Shown here: one piece after another, positions 10,948 to 19,959 of the stretch | Numbering within the stretch: the stretch's first letter is position 1 | Layout of the letters: each line of letters opens with the position of its first letter | Assembly (NCBI RefSeq): GCF_001028665.1 | Contig: NZ_CP011504.1 | Location: forward strand, 1,736,001 to 1,800,000 | Length of the DNA stretch: 64,000 bases | Origin: Burkholderia pyrrocinia | Lineage (GTDB): Bacteria; Pseudomonadota; Gammaproteobacteria; Burkholderiales; Burkholderiaceae | Direction of reading: 5' to 3' | The notes under the pieces: generated by a model | The model's input: the letters and a program-made list of their open reading frames with translations, nothing else | Told to the model about the DNA's origin: nothing | The model's database searches: none | Made by a program: the position numbers and the translations under genes

Positions 10948-11729
10948 ACGCCCCCCGCCAGTTGCAACGCATCGCGGTGCTCGTGTCCGTCGGCCGGCAC
11001 CCGGTCAGCGGCGTCGCGCGCTACAGCCGCAACGATGCGGCCGCGCTCGAAACCGGCCGCCAGCTCGCGGAACGGCATCGCGCGCAGCTCGACGTGATCC
11101 ATGCAGGCGACCCCGCGAATGCGGCGCTTGCCGAATATCTGGCGCTCGGCGCGCGGGAGGTCGAGGTGCTGGCCTGCCGCGACGACGCCGACGCCGTGCA
11201 CGCGCTCGCCGCGCGCATCGAAGGCTATGACCTCGTGCTGACCGGCACGCGCGCCGAGGGCGCGTACGACACCGGGATGCTGCCGTATCGCGTCGCCGCC
11301 GCGCTCGGTTATCCGCTCGTCGGCTCGGCTGTGGACGTGACGATCGAAGGCGACCGCGTGGCCGTCCGGCAATTTTTGCCGAAGGGGCTGCGGCGGCGCG
11401 TCGATGCGGCGCTGCCGGCCGTCGTCGCCGTCCATCCGCTCGCCAATGCCGAGCCGCGCTACGCGTATGCGCGGCTGCGTGCCGGCGCGATCCGGCCGGC
11501 GCTCGCGGCGCCCGGCGCGGACGCCGACGCGGCTGCGTGGACGGTCGGTCTGGTCGAGCGTAAACCCGTAAAACTGGTCGCCGCCGAGAAGCGCTCCGGG
11601 CATGCCCGGATGCTGTCCGCGACGACGACCGAAAGCCGTGGCGGCAACGTCGTAAATGAAGGGAGTTCGGTCGAAAAAGCACAAGTGATCCTCGCGTATT
11701 TGCGCGAGCATCAGCTCATCGACTACTGA
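10944..11729 (+). CDS. etfB: Electron transfer flavoprotein beta subunit, betaine-pathway paralogue
   Basis: This 261-residue partner of the preceding ETF alpha gene overlaps its stop by 4 bases. The AMP-binding half-barrel pattern is visible: VLVSVGRHP at the start, YDLVLTGTRAEGAYDTGMLPYRVAAALGYPLV in the middle, and an anionic C-terminal tail (SSVEKAQVILAYLREHQLI) that clasps the alpha subunit in ETFs. It acts in the cytosol as half of the heterodimer. Sequence divergence from housekeeping EtfB, such as the missing standard N-terminal MK(I/V)LV start, supports a dedicated paralogue. Confidence 0.85.
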   Translation: MNAPRQLQRIAVLVSVGRHPVSGVARYSRNDAAALETGRQLAERHRAQLDVIHAGDPANAALAEYLALGAREVEVLACRDDADAVHALAARIEGYDLVLTGTRAEGAYDTGMLPYRVAAALGYPLVGSAVDVTIEGDRVAVRQFLPKGLRRRVDAALPAVVAVHPLANAEPRYAYARLRAGAIRPALAAPGADADAAAWTVGLVERKPVKLVAAEKRSGHARMLSATTTESRGGNVVNEGSSVEKAQVILAYLREHQLIDY

Positions 11730-11781
11730 TTTTGATGCCTGTCGGCAAGAACCCAGGGATGCAAGGAATCCGGAGCAAACG

Positions 11782-13023
11782 ATGAAAGTATCGGCAGACA
11801 TTCGTGCATTGATCGAGCGGCGCAAGGAAGGGCACAGCCTCGACGCACCGTTCTACACGAGCGAAGACATTTTCGCGCTCGACATGGAGGCGATTTTCCG
11901 CCAGCACTGGATCCAGGTGGCGGTCGAGCCGGATATTCCCGAGCCGGGCGACTACGTGACCGTGGAACTGGGGAGCGATTCGATCCTGATCGTGCGCGAC
12001 GACGACATGGCGATCCGCGCGTTCCACAACGTGTGCCGTCACCGCGGCGCGCGCCTGTGCAACGAGGACAAAGGCTCGGTCGGCAACATCGTGTGCCCGT
12101 ACCACAGCTGGACCTACAACCTGACGGGCCAGCTGATGTTCGCCGAGCACATGGGCGAGAAGTTCGACCGCTGCAAGCACAGCCTGAAGTCGGTGCACGT
12201 CGAGAACCTCGCGGGCCTGATCTTCATCTGCCTCGCCGACGAGCCGCCGGTCGACTTCGCGCAGATGCGCGCCGAGATGGAGCCGTACCTGCTGCCGCAC
12301 GACCTGCCGAGCACGAAGATCGCCGCGCAGATCGACATCATCGAGGAAGGCAACTGGAAGCTCACGATGGAGAACAACCGCGAGTGCTATCACTGCGTCG
12401 CGAACCATCCGGAGCTGACGATCTCGCTGTACGAATACGGTTTCGGCTACCAGCGTTCCGACGCCAACGCCGAGGGCATGGATGCGTTCGCGGAGACGTG
12501 CATCCGGCGCGGGAAGGAGTGGGCCGAGATGGGCCTGCCGTCCGCCGAGATCGAGAAACTGCACGACGTGACGGGCTTCCGTACGCAGCGCCTGCCGCTC
12601 GACCGCAGCGGCGAATCGCAGACACTCGATGCGAAGGTCGCGTCGAAGAAGCTGCTTGGTGGATTCGACAAGGCCGATCTCGGCGGGTTGTCGTTCTGGA
12701 CGCAGCCGAACTCGTGGCACCACTTCATGAGCGATCACATCGTGACGTTCTCGGTGATCCCGCTGTCGGCCGGCAAGACGCTGGTGCGCACGAAGTGGCT
12801 CGTGCACAAGGACGCGAAGGAAGGCATCGACTACGACGTGAAGAACCTCACGGCCGTGTGGAATGCGACCAACGACCAGGATCGCGCGCTCGTCGAATTC
12901 TCGCAGCGCGGTGCGACCAGCAGCGCATACGAGCCGGGCCCGTATTCGCCGTACACGGAAGGTCTCGTCGAAAAATTCTCGGCCTGGTACATCGGCCGGC
13001 TCGCCGAAAAAACCGGCGAATAG
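11782..13023 (+). CDS. gbcA: Glycine betaine monooxygenase, Rieske oxygenase subunit GbcA
   Basis: This is a 413-residue Rieske-type oxygenase that demethylates glycine betaine to dimethylglycine and formaldehyde. The Rieske [2Fe-2S] ligands Cys85, His87, Cys105 and His108 are present (CRHRGARLC...CPYHSW). The mononuclear iron site begins at ENNRECYHCVANHPEL with His204 and His209. A GGAG Shine-Dalgarno lies before the ATG. It is 52 bases after etfB and 33 bases before its reductase gbcB, matching the Pseudomonas gbcAB order. Confidence 0.93.
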   Translation: MKVSADIRALIERRKEGHSLDAPFYTSEDIFALDMEAIFRQHWIQVAVEPDIPEPGDYVTVELGSDSILIVRDDDMAIRAFHNVCRHRGARLCNEDKGSVGNIVCPYHSWTYNLTGQLMFAEHMGEKFDRCKHSLKSVHVENLAGLIFICLADEPPVDFAQMRAEMEPYLLPHDLPSTKIAAQIDIIEEGNWKLTMENNRECYHCVANHPELTISLYEYGFGYQRSDANAEGMDAFAETCIRRGKEWAEMGLPSAEIEKLHDVTGFRTQRLPLDRSGESQTLDAKVASKKLLGGFDKADLGGLSFWTQPNSWHHFMSDHIVTFSVIPLSAGKTLVRTKWLVHKDAKEGIDYDVKNLTAVWNATNDQDRALVEFSQRGATSSAYEPGPYSPYTEGLVEKFSAWYIGRLAEKTGE

Positions 13024-13056
13024 TCAGTACATAGCAGCGGACAAGCGGAGCAAGAC

Positions 13057-14205
13057 ATGATGCGAGATGCGGCCAATTTCGAGCCGACGGACAGCCGGGT
13101 GACGCGCCCGGCGTTCTGGAACGCGCTTCCCGAGCGCTGGACGAGCGACGTCGAGGAAACGCTGGTGTGCTGCCAGGTGCGGCAGGAAACGCACGACGTG
13201 AAGAGTTTCTTCTTCCGTTCGCCGCAGGGCCGTTCGTTCTCGTTCGAACCCGGGCAGTTCCTCACGCTCGAGCTCGACATCGACGGCGAAACGATCAACC
13301 GCTGCTACACGATCTCGTCGTCGCCGGCGCGGCCGCACACGGTGTCGATCACCGTCAAGCGCGTGCCGGGCGGCAAGGTGTCGAACTGGCTGCACGACAA
13401 CCTGCAACCGGGTGCATCGGTACGTGTGCTCGGCCCGGCCGGCGAATTCACGTGTGCGCGGCATCCCGCGCGCAAGTACCTGTTCCTGTCGGCCGGCTCG
13501 GGCGTCACGCCGCTGATGTCGATGAGCCGCGCGCACCATGATCTCGCGGAAGATCGCGACATCCTGTTTGTGCACAGCGCGCGTACGCCGGACGACATCA
13601 TCTTCGCGCGCGAGCTCGACCTGATCGCGTCGAATCACACGAATTTCCGCACGTCGTTCGTCGTCGAGCGCCTGGGCGCGCGCACGAACTGGCCGGGTGT
13701 CACGGGCTTCCTGACGCTGCCGCTGCTGAAGCTGATCGCGCCGGATTTCATGGAACGCGAGATCTTCACGTGCGGCCCTGCGCCGTACATGAAGGCCGTG
13801 CGCGACCTGCTCGACGAAGCCGGTTTCGACCGCAAGCAGTATCACGAGGAGAGCTTCTCGTTCGAAACGCTCGCGCAGACCGCGAGCGACGAGTTGCTCG
13901 CCGATCTCGCGCCGCCGGCCGAAGGCGGCGACGCCGGGACGAAGCAATACACGGTCAGCTTCGCGAAGAGCAACCGCGAGATCGCGTGCGGCTCGGAGCA
14001 GCACGTGCTCGACGCGGCACGCCAGTCGGGCGTGCGGCTGCCGGCCTCGTGCACGCAGGGCATGTGCGGCACCTGCAAGGTGAAGCTCGTGTCGGGGCAG
14101 GTCGAGATGAAACACAACGGCGGTATCCGCCAGCGCGAGATCGACCAGGGGATGGTGCTGCTGTGCTGCAGCAAGCCGCTGTCCGATCTCGTGATCGACA
14201 AGTAG
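13057..14205 (+). CDS. gbcB: Glycine betaine monooxygenase reductase subunit GbcB
   Basis: This is a 382-residue electron-transfer partner of GbcA. It has an FAD-binding FNR-type domain (RCYTISSSP, about residues 88-96), an NAD-binding domain (FLSAGSGVTPLMSM), and a C-terminal plant-type [2Fe-2S] ferredoxin domain with Cys332, Cys337, Cys340 and Cys370 (SCTQGMCGTCK...LCC). The domain order (FAD, NAD, ferredoxin) is that of GbcB/HCR-type reductases. AGCGGAGCAAGAC precedes the start. It sits immediately downstream of gbcA in the same operon. Confidence 0.93.
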   Translation: MMRDAANFEPTDSRVTRPAFWNALPERWTSDVEETLVCCQVRQETHDVKSFFFRSPQGRSFSFEPGQFLTLELDIDGETINRCYTISSSPARPHTVSITVKRVPGGKVSNWLHDNLQPGASVRVLGPAGEFTCARHPARKYLFLSAGSGVTPLMSMSRAHHDLAEDRDILFVHSARTPDDIIFARELDLIASNHTNFRTSFVVERLGARTNWPGVTGFLTLPLLKLIAPDFMEREIFTCGPAPYMKAVRDLLDEAGFDRKQYHEESFSFETLAQTASDELLADLAPPAEGGDAGTKQYTVSFAKSNREIACGSEQHVLDAARQSGVRLPASCTQGMCGTCKVKLVSGQVEMKHNGGIRQREIDQGMVLLCCSKPLSDLVIDK

Positions 14206-14223
14206 TCAAATCGCGCCATCGGC

Positions 14224-14248
14224 TGTCCGGACGCGTCGCGCCCGGACA
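14224..14248 (+). other. Hairpin between gbcB and the binding-protein gene
   Basis: A 7-bp perfect stem (TGTCCGG / CCGGACA) with an 11-base loop follows gbcB by 18 bases. There is no T run, so it is at best a weak or factor-dependent stop or an mRNA boundary ahead of the transporter genes. Confidence 0.4.
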
Positions 14249-14338
14249 AGCATCCGTCGGAAAACAACGATACCGCGGATTTGTGGTTGAAGAACCTAGA
14301 GAGGCAACGCGCGCAGGCGCATATCAAGGAGATCGACC

Positions 14339-15202
14339 ATGAAGTTGTTCGGAAAACTGTTGTGGACCGGCGCACTGTCGGCGATGGTGGCATTGAGCGC
14401 ATCGGCGCTTGCCGATACGAAGCCGACGCTGAAGATCGGCTACGTCGAAGGCTGGGACGACAGCGTCGCGACGTCGAACGTCGCGGCCCGCGTCATCGAG
14501 AAGAAGCTCGGCTACCAGGTCAAGCTCGTGCCGGTCGCTGCCGGGATCATGTGGCAGGGCGTTGCGCGCGGCGATCTCGACGCGACGCTGTCCGCGTGGC
14601 TGCCCGTCACGCACGGCTCGTACTGGGATGAGTACAAGACCAAGGTCGTCGACCTCGGCGCGAATTTCGCGGATGCGAAGATCGGCCTGATCGTGCCGGA
14701 CTATGTGAAGGCGAAGAGCATCGACGACCTGAACGCGGAGAAGGGCAGTTTCGGTGGCCGGATCGTCGGCATCGATGCGGGCGCCGGCGTGATGCGCAAG
14801 ACCGACGAAGCGATCAAGAGCTACGGGCTGAACTACACGCTGATGCCGAGCTCGGGCAGCGCAATGACGGCCGAGCTGTCGCGTTCGGTCAACGCGAACA
14901 AGCCGGTCATCGTGACCGGCTGGGCGCCGCACTGGATGTTCGCGAAGTGGAAGCTGCGCTTCCTCGAGGATCCGAAGAAGGTGTTCGGCGGCGCCGAGCA
15001 CGTCGACAGCGTCGCGAATCCGGGCCTCGAAGCGAAGGCCAAGCCGGTCGTCGCGTTCCTGAAGAAATTCCAGTGGAAGCCGGGTGAAATCGACAGCGTG
15101 ATGCTGGCGATCCAGAACGGTTCGAAGCCGGAAGCGGCCGCCGACGCGTGGATCGCGGCGCATGCCGACCGCGTGAATGCGTGGACGGAAGGCGCGCAGT
15201 AA
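14339..15202 (+). CDS. Glycine betaine ABC transporter substrate-binding protein (OpuAC type)
   Basis: This is a 287-residue periplasmic protein with a signal peptide (ALSAMVALSASALA, cleavage near residue 23). It follows the OpuAC/ProX fold: GYVEGWDDSVATSNVAARVIE at the N lobe, LSAWLPVTHGSYW, and GWAPHWMFAKWKLRFLEDPKKVFGG in the C lobe, a stretch that carries aromatic cage residues in OpuAC. AAGGAG precedes the ATG. No ABC ATPase or permease is next to it, so it probably docks on a core transporter elsewhere, as the Cbc binding proteins of Pseudomonas do. Confidence 0.88.
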   Translation: MKLFGKLLWTGALSAMVALSASALADTKPTLKIGYVEGWDDSVATSNVAARVIEKKLGYQVKLVPVAAGIMWQGVARGDLDATLSAWLPVTHGSYWDEYKTKVVDLGANFADAKIGLIVPDYVKAKSIDDLNAEKGSFGGRIVGIDAGAGVMRKTDEAIKSYGLNYTLMPSSGSAMTAELSRSVNANKPVIVTGWAPHWMFAKWKLRFLEDPKKVFGGAEHVDSVANPGLEAKAKPVVAFLKKFQWKPGEIDSVMLAIQNGSKPEAAADAWIAAHADRVNAWTEGAQ

Positions 15203-15429
15203 GTACCAGACGATACGTCATACGAACCATCAAAGAGACACGCCGGGAATGGTACGCAGGAATCCGAAATAATCGTGACGCAATGCGGCCATATCCCGGA
15301 ATTGTTTTTCTGATTCTGCAAAAAAGTGCGTAAGTTGTTACACTACGACCCTTGTGCGGAGTCATCACAGCTTTGCATCGGACCAGAGTAAGCGCTAAAG
15401 CGCTAACACTGATCGAGAGGAGGAATTGG
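15203..15429 (+). promoter_or_regulatory. Leader/promoter region of the APC permease gene
   Basis: The 227-base gap holds the close repeat AGCGCT-AA-AGCGCT inside TAAGCGCTAAAGCGCTAA at 15389-15406, 24 bases before the start codon. The repeated palindromic hexamer could be a regulator site or part of the leader. I see no terminator after the preceding gene. Confidence 0.35.
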
Positions 15430-17085
15430 ATGAGTCAAGCAGGACTGCGTGCGAACCGCACCAGTGATGTTGAGGCAACCATCTCACATGATTCGACGGG
15501 CCACACGCTGCATCGTGGCCTGACTTGGAAAGACGCATTCTGGGTAACGAGCGGCGTGCCGGCAGGCGTGCTGTTCACGATCGGCGGCGTATGCGCGACG
15601 ATCGGCCAGCCCGCGTGGGCGATCTGGATCGCCGCGATCACGATGGGGCTGATCCAAAGCGCGACTTATGCGGAAATATCGGGGCTATTTCCTCATAAAT
15701 CGGGCGGCGCGTCCGTGTATGGCGCGATCGGCTGGGTCCGTTACAGCAAGCTGATTGCCCCGGTTTCCGTGTGGTGCAACTGGCTCGCGTGGTCGCCGAT
15801 GCTCGCGCTCGGCTGCGGCCTCGCGGCAAGCTATGCGCTCACGAGTCTCTTTCCCGCCAACGCGGCGGTGCTGCACTGGCAGCTCAAGTTAGCGGACCTG
15901 AGCTTTATCAAGCCCGGTCTGTCCCTGCGAATCAACGCGACGTTCATCATCGCGACGATCCTGCTTCTCATCACGTTCAAGCTTCAGCACAGCGGTGCAT
16001 CGAAGGCTGCGCGCACGCAGCGCATTCTCGGCATCGCATCGCTCACGCCGCTGTTGATCGTCGGCATCGTGCCGTTCGTCACCGGCGACGTGCCGATGTC
16101 GAACCTGCTCCCGCTGCTGCCGCTCGGTCATGACGCGCAAGGTAACGTCACGGCCGCGACCTTCGGTTCGTGGAACGGTCAGGGCGTCACGATGGCGCTC
16201 GGTGCGATGTTCATGGCCGGATGGGCGTCGTACGGCTTCGAGACGGCCGTCTGCTATACGCGTGAATTCCGCGATCCGCGCCGCGACACCGCGAAGGCGA
16301 TCTTCTGGTCGGGCGCGCTGTGTCTCGTCGTGATGACGCTCGTACCGCTGGCGTTCCAGGGCGCGCTCGGCACACAGGCGATGCTCGATCCGTCGATCGG
16401 CGACGGCACCGGCGTCGCGGCCGCGATGGCGAAGATCGTCGGCGGCGGCGCATGGGTTGCGAATGCGGTCGTCGTGATGCTGATGCTGTCGATCCTGCTG
16501 ATCGTGATGACGTCGATGATGGGCTCGTCGCGCACGCTGTACCAGGCCTCGGTCGACGGCTGGCTGCCGAAGTACCTGTCGCACGTGAACGAGCACGGCT
16601 CGCCCACGCGCGCGATGTGGACCGATCTCGGCTTCAACCTCGTGTTGCTGATGATGTCGGACTACATGACGGTGCTGTCGATCTCGAACGTCTGCTACAT
16701 GTTGTTCGTATTCCTGAATCTTCAGTCGGGCTGGATCCACCGGATGGATCGCGGCAACTGGGATCGGCCGTTCCGCTGCCCGACATGGCTGCTCGTCGGC
16801 GGCGCGATCTGCGGCTATGCGAACCTCGTATATGTCGGCGCGGGTGCGAACCTGCAGGGCGAGGGCACGTTGCGTAATGGCCTGATCGCGATGCTGCTGA
16901 TCGTGCCGGTGTTTCTCTATCGTCACTACTGGCAGGACCGCGGCCGATTCCCGGCGCAGATGCAGCGCGACATGGAGCTCGAAGTGCCGAAGCGCGCGAT
17001 GTGGCTGAATCTGATGCCTTACGCGGCGCTGGTCGGCGCGGGGCTGACGATCTGGTTGTCGTATTACTTCGCGTGGGTGAAGTGA
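15430..17085 (+). CDS. APC-superfamily amino acid/amine permease
   Basis: This 551-residue inner-membrane transporter has about 12 hydrophobic helices. The first helices show the APC pattern (SGVPAGVLFTIGGVCATIG followed by ATYAEISGLFPHKSGGASVYG). The start at 15430 is chosen because AGGAGG lies 6 bases upstream; an earlier in-frame ATG at 15352 lacks one. The substrate is not readable from sequence. Position at the end of the betaine block suggests a quaternary amine, sarcosine or related amino acid. A terminator follows at 17187, marking the end of the catabolic block. Confidence 0.8.
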   Translation: MSQAGLRANRTSDVEATISHDSTGHTLHRGLTWKDAFWVTSGVPAGVLFTIGGVCATIGQPAWAIWIAAITMGLIQSATYAEISGLFPHKSGGASVYGAIGWVRYSKLIAPVSVWCNWLAWSPMLALGCGLAASYALTSLFPANAAVLHWQLKLADLSFIKPGLSLRINATFIIATILLLITFKLQHSGASKAARTQRILGIASLTPLLIVGIVPFVTGDVPMSNLLPLLPLGHDAQGNVTAATFGSWNGQGVTMALGAMFMAGWASYGFETAVCYTREFRDPRRDTAKAIFWSGALCLVVMTLVPLAFQGALGTQAMLDPSIGDGTGVAAAMAKIVGGGAWVANAVVVMLMLSILLIVMTSMMGSSRTLYQASVDGWLPKYLSHVNEHGSPTRAMWTDLGFNLVLLMMSDYMTVLSISNVCYMLFVFLNLQSGWIHRMDRGNWDRPFRCPTWLLVGGAICGYANLVYVGAGANLQGEGTLRNGLIAMLLIVPVFLYRHYWQDRGRFPAQMQRDMELEVPKRAMWLNLMPYAALVGAGLTIWLSYYFAWVK

Positions 17086-17186
17086 GCACATAGCCCTAGC
17101 GCGCCCCGCGTGAGGATCCCGGAAACCGCATATGGGATCGTTGCGCGGCTGCGCGATCTGGGTGGCGGCGATGCCGTCGCTGTTCT

Positions 17187-17219
17187 GGCGCCGTTTTCAT
17201 CGGCGCCATTTTCTTTTTG
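17187..17219 (+). terminator. Rho-independent terminator after the permease gene
   Basis: A 7-bp stem (GGCGCCG / CGGCGCC) with a 7-base loop is followed by ATTTTCTTTTTG. It ends transcription about 100 bases after the permease and insulates the type VI effector island that follows. Confidence 0.85.
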
Positions 17220-17380
17220 TCTCGGCTGTTTTCCCGGTCGCCGGCTCGACCGGGCGTTCGACTTCTGGAACGTCACGCGCATGGGCTACACTTCCACTCT
17301 GCTGTGATTTCCCCTAGAGTTACGGTCGCCTCGAGGCGACGGTCTGGCGGGGCGGAACCTGAGACGAAAAGGAATTTAAA

Positions 17381-19504
17381 ATGAGTTTTGCTCCGAATGG
17401 CGGCCTGCCGGGCGGCCTCGGCGGCAGCCCTTTGGGTTCGTTGAGCACGCTCAGCGGCCTGATCGGGCCTGCGGCATCGACTATCGCAGGAAATCTGGGG
17501 CCCTTGGCCGGCGTGGCCGGCCATATCGACACGGTCCAGCGTGCGCTCCAACTGGCGCAAACAGGTTTTTCCCTGATGGAGAAAACCCCGGCCGCGGTCG
17601 CCGCTGCGTTGAACGACGTCACCGGCGGCGTCGCACGCCTGACTCAGCTCAACCGGTACGTGACGATCGACACGCCGCTTGGGCCCGATGTCCTGCTGGT
17701 CAGTGCGGCGATCGTGGACGAGTACGTGAACCGGTTGCCCGAGATCCATCTGGATCTGCTTTCGCACCGACACAGTTTGACGCCGGAGCAATTGATCGGG
17801 CAGCCGATCCGGCTCAAATTCGATCAACAGGCGCGGATGTTGTCGCTCGAACGGTTGACGGCGTCGGATGCCGGAGAAGAGTCGCGCTACTTCGATGGGT
17901 ACGTGTCGTCGTTCGATCGGGTCGGCAATCCCGGCAAGGTGACGCAATACCAGATGACCGTCGTGCCGTGGTTCTGGTTTCTGACTCGCTCGACCGACTG
18001 CCGGATCTTCCAGGGCAAGACGGCGCAAGACATCTTGTGCGACATTTTTCAGGAGCACGGTTTCGCGGATTTCACGTTCGATCTTCACACCGCGCAAAAA
18101 CCACTCGAGTACGTGGTGATGTACCAGGAGTCGTACTTCAATTTCTGTGCACGCTTGATGGAACAGGAAGGCCTGGTCTGGACGCACCGTTACGAGAAGG
18201 ACAAGCACGTCCTCGTGATCGGAGACGGCAATCTCGTCTTCAGGCCGATCGATGGCCTCGCGTCGATGCCGTTCTCGAGCACCGAATCCAGCGAACTCAA
18301 CGGTATCGATCGGCTCGACGAGGGGCGGCGCTTCGGCGTCGGCAAGATTACCTACCAGGATTTCAATCATCGTCAGCCTTCGTCGCCACTGATGTTGGTC
18401 GAGGCCGGCCCGCAGAATCTCGATCATGCGAGGCTCGCAGCGACCGAGCGGTTCGAGCACCAGTCGCTCTACGATCATGGAGACGACGGCAATCGCTATG
18501 CGCGTTATGCGATGGAGGCGGAGGAAGCTGTCGCGCATCGCTATCTCGGTAGCGGCTATGCCTGGAAGATGACCACGTCGGGCCAGGTCAAGGTCGTCGA
18601 TCACCCGGTGCAGACGAACAATCAGGATTACGCGATCCTGCATGTGCGGCACGAGGCGGTGAACGATTACACGCAGAATTCCGCACAGTTGCCTTATCGG
18701 AACAGCTTCGTGCTGCTGCCGATGAAGATTCCGTTTCGAGCGCCGCGCATGACGCCGAAGCCGGTGATCCACGGTACGCAGTCCGCGATCGTCGTCGGCC
18801 CGAAGGGCGAGCAGATCCATACGAACGGGAGCTGCGTCAAGGTGCATTTCCTGTGGGACCGTCGCGGCAAGCGGGATGGTTCCGACTCCTTGTGGATTCG
18901 CGTGTCGCAGCCCTGGGCTGGTGACGGCTGGGGCGCGGCGGCCATTCCACGGATCGGTCAGGAAGTGATCGTCGCGTTCAATCAGGGCGATCCGGACAAT
19001 CCGGTGATCGTGGGTCGCATGTTCAACGGTGAGCAAGGCAATCCCTACCATGGCGCGGCGGGCCAGACCATGGGGATCAAGAGCCAGACGCACAAGGGCG
19101 AAGGCTCGAACGAACTGTTGATGAGCGACGTGGCCGGCGCACAGATGCTGTACATGCATGCGCAGAAGGACATGAACGTCGTCGTCGAGGACGCGCAGAT
19201 CAACACGGTGCTCAAGGGCGACCGGACCGTCCAGGTCGCGAAGGGCAATCAGGCGACGACGGTGTCGGTCGGCAACCTGTCGGATGTCGTATCGCAAGGC
19301 AATACGCTTCAGCAGACGCCGCTAGGCGTGCACACGATCGAGGCCAAGGAGCTGTGGATCAAGATTGGCGGCGACGGCGGCACGCGGATCCACATGACGG
19401 CGGACACGATCGACATCTACAAGGGTGATTCAGTGATCCATCTCGGTACGGGGAACATCAACATCCAGGCATCGCGTACCGACATCAATCCGAAGAACGG
19501 CTGA
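17381..19504 (+). CDS. vgrG: Type VI secretion spike protein VgrG (TssI) with N-terminal extension
   Basis: This is a 707-residue VgrG. Residues 1 to about 87 are an extra Gly/Leu/Ala-rich segment before the usual VgrG start (LNRYVTIDTPLGPDVLL, from residue 90). The gp27-like domain follows (EYVVMYQESYFNFCARLMEQEGL, GYVSSFDRVG), then the gp5-like OB fold (VKVHFLWDRRGKRDG, WAGDGWGAAAIPRIGQEVIVAFNQGDPDNPVIVG), and a C-terminal beta-helical needle. No extra effector domain is seen at the C terminus. AAAGGAAT before the ATG supports the long start. It is the delivery spike for the Rhs toxin encoded two genes downstream; no other T6SS core gene is in the window. Confidence 0.93.
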   Translation: MSFAPNGGLPGGLGGSPLGSLSTLSGLIGPAASTIAGNLGPLAGVAGHIDTVQRALQLAQTGFSLMEKTPAAVAAALNDVTGGVARLTQLNRYVTIDTPLGPDVLLVSAAIVDEYVNRLPEIHLDLLSHRHSLTPEQLIGQPIRLKFDQQARMLSLERLTASDAGEESRYFDGYVSSFDRVGNPGKVTQYQMTVVPWFWFLTRSTDCRIFQGKTAQDILCDIFQEHGFADFTFDLHTAQKPLEYVVMYQESYFNFCARLMEQEGLVWTHRYEKDKHVLVIGDGNLVFRPIDGLASMPFSSTESSELNGIDRLDEGRRFGVGKITYQDFNHRQPSSPLMLVEAGPQNLDHARLAATERFEHQSLYDHGDDGNRYARYAMEAEEAVAHRYLGSGYAWKMTTSGQVKVVDHPVQTNNQDYAILHVRHEAVNDYTQNSAQLPYRNSFVLLPMKIPFRAPRMTPKPVIHGTQSAIVVGPKGEQIHTNGSCVKVHFLWDRRGKRDGSDSLWIRVSQPWAGDGWGAAAIPRIGQEVIVAFNQGDPDNPVIVGRMFNGEQGNPYHGAAGQTMGIKSQTHKGEGSNELLMSDVAGAQMLYMHAQKDMNVVVEDAQINTVLKGDRTVQVAKGNQATTVSVGNLSDVVSQGNTLQQTPLGVHTIEAKELWIKIGGDGGTRIHMTADTIDIYKGDSVIHLGTGNINIQASRTDINPKNG

Positions 19505-19525
19505 TACTCAACAGGACTACAAGAC

Positions 19526-19948
19526 ATGTACCAGATGCATGAGGGTGCGCTTGCACTGCCGGTCGAGTGGCAAGACAAGACGATGAACGTGTTCGTGTCG
19601 GCGGCGACGGGAACCGAAGGCGTCAGCCTGGTGATTACGCGTGAGCGGCTGCCTTGGGGGATGAAGTTCGACGAGTACGTGGCGAGCGAGATTCGCAAGA
19701 TCGCGAAGAAGGTGCCTGACTATGCCGAGGTGTCGAGCGCGAAGACGACCGTATCGGGCCGCGATGCGCACGTTCACGAGTTTACGTGGACCAACAACAG
19801 CGCTTCGATTCATCAGCAATTGACGATGGTCGAGTACGGGCAGATCACGATGATGCTGACCTTTACCGCGCCGGGCGCGTTGAGCGACACGCAGCGTGAG
19901 CAGCTCAATGCGGTGATCCAGAGCCTGCAGTTGCATGCCCCGATCTGA
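19526..19948 (+). CDS. Eag-type effector chaperone (DUF1795/DcrB-like)
   Basis: This 140-residue protein of the DUF1795/DcrB fold is encoded between vgrG and a PAAR/Rhs effector. That is the standard place for EagR/EagT chaperones, which shield the N-terminal membrane helices of the effector and help mount it on VgrG. The pattern is clear: ALPVEWQDKTMNVF, VSLVITRERLPWGMKFDEYV, and a C-terminal ALSDTQREQLNAVIQSLQL helix. It starts 21 bases after vgrG and ends 11 bases before the Rhs gene. It is cytoplasmic, with no signal peptide. Confidence 0.88.
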   Translation: MYQMHEGALALPVEWQDKTMNVFVSAATGTEGVSLVITRERLPWGMKFDEYVASEIRKIAKKVPDYAEVSSAKTTVSGRDAHVHEFTWTNNSASIHQQLTMVEYGQITMMLTFTAPGALSDTQREQLNAVIQSLQLHAPI

Positions 19949-19959
19949 CGGATCTTGCC

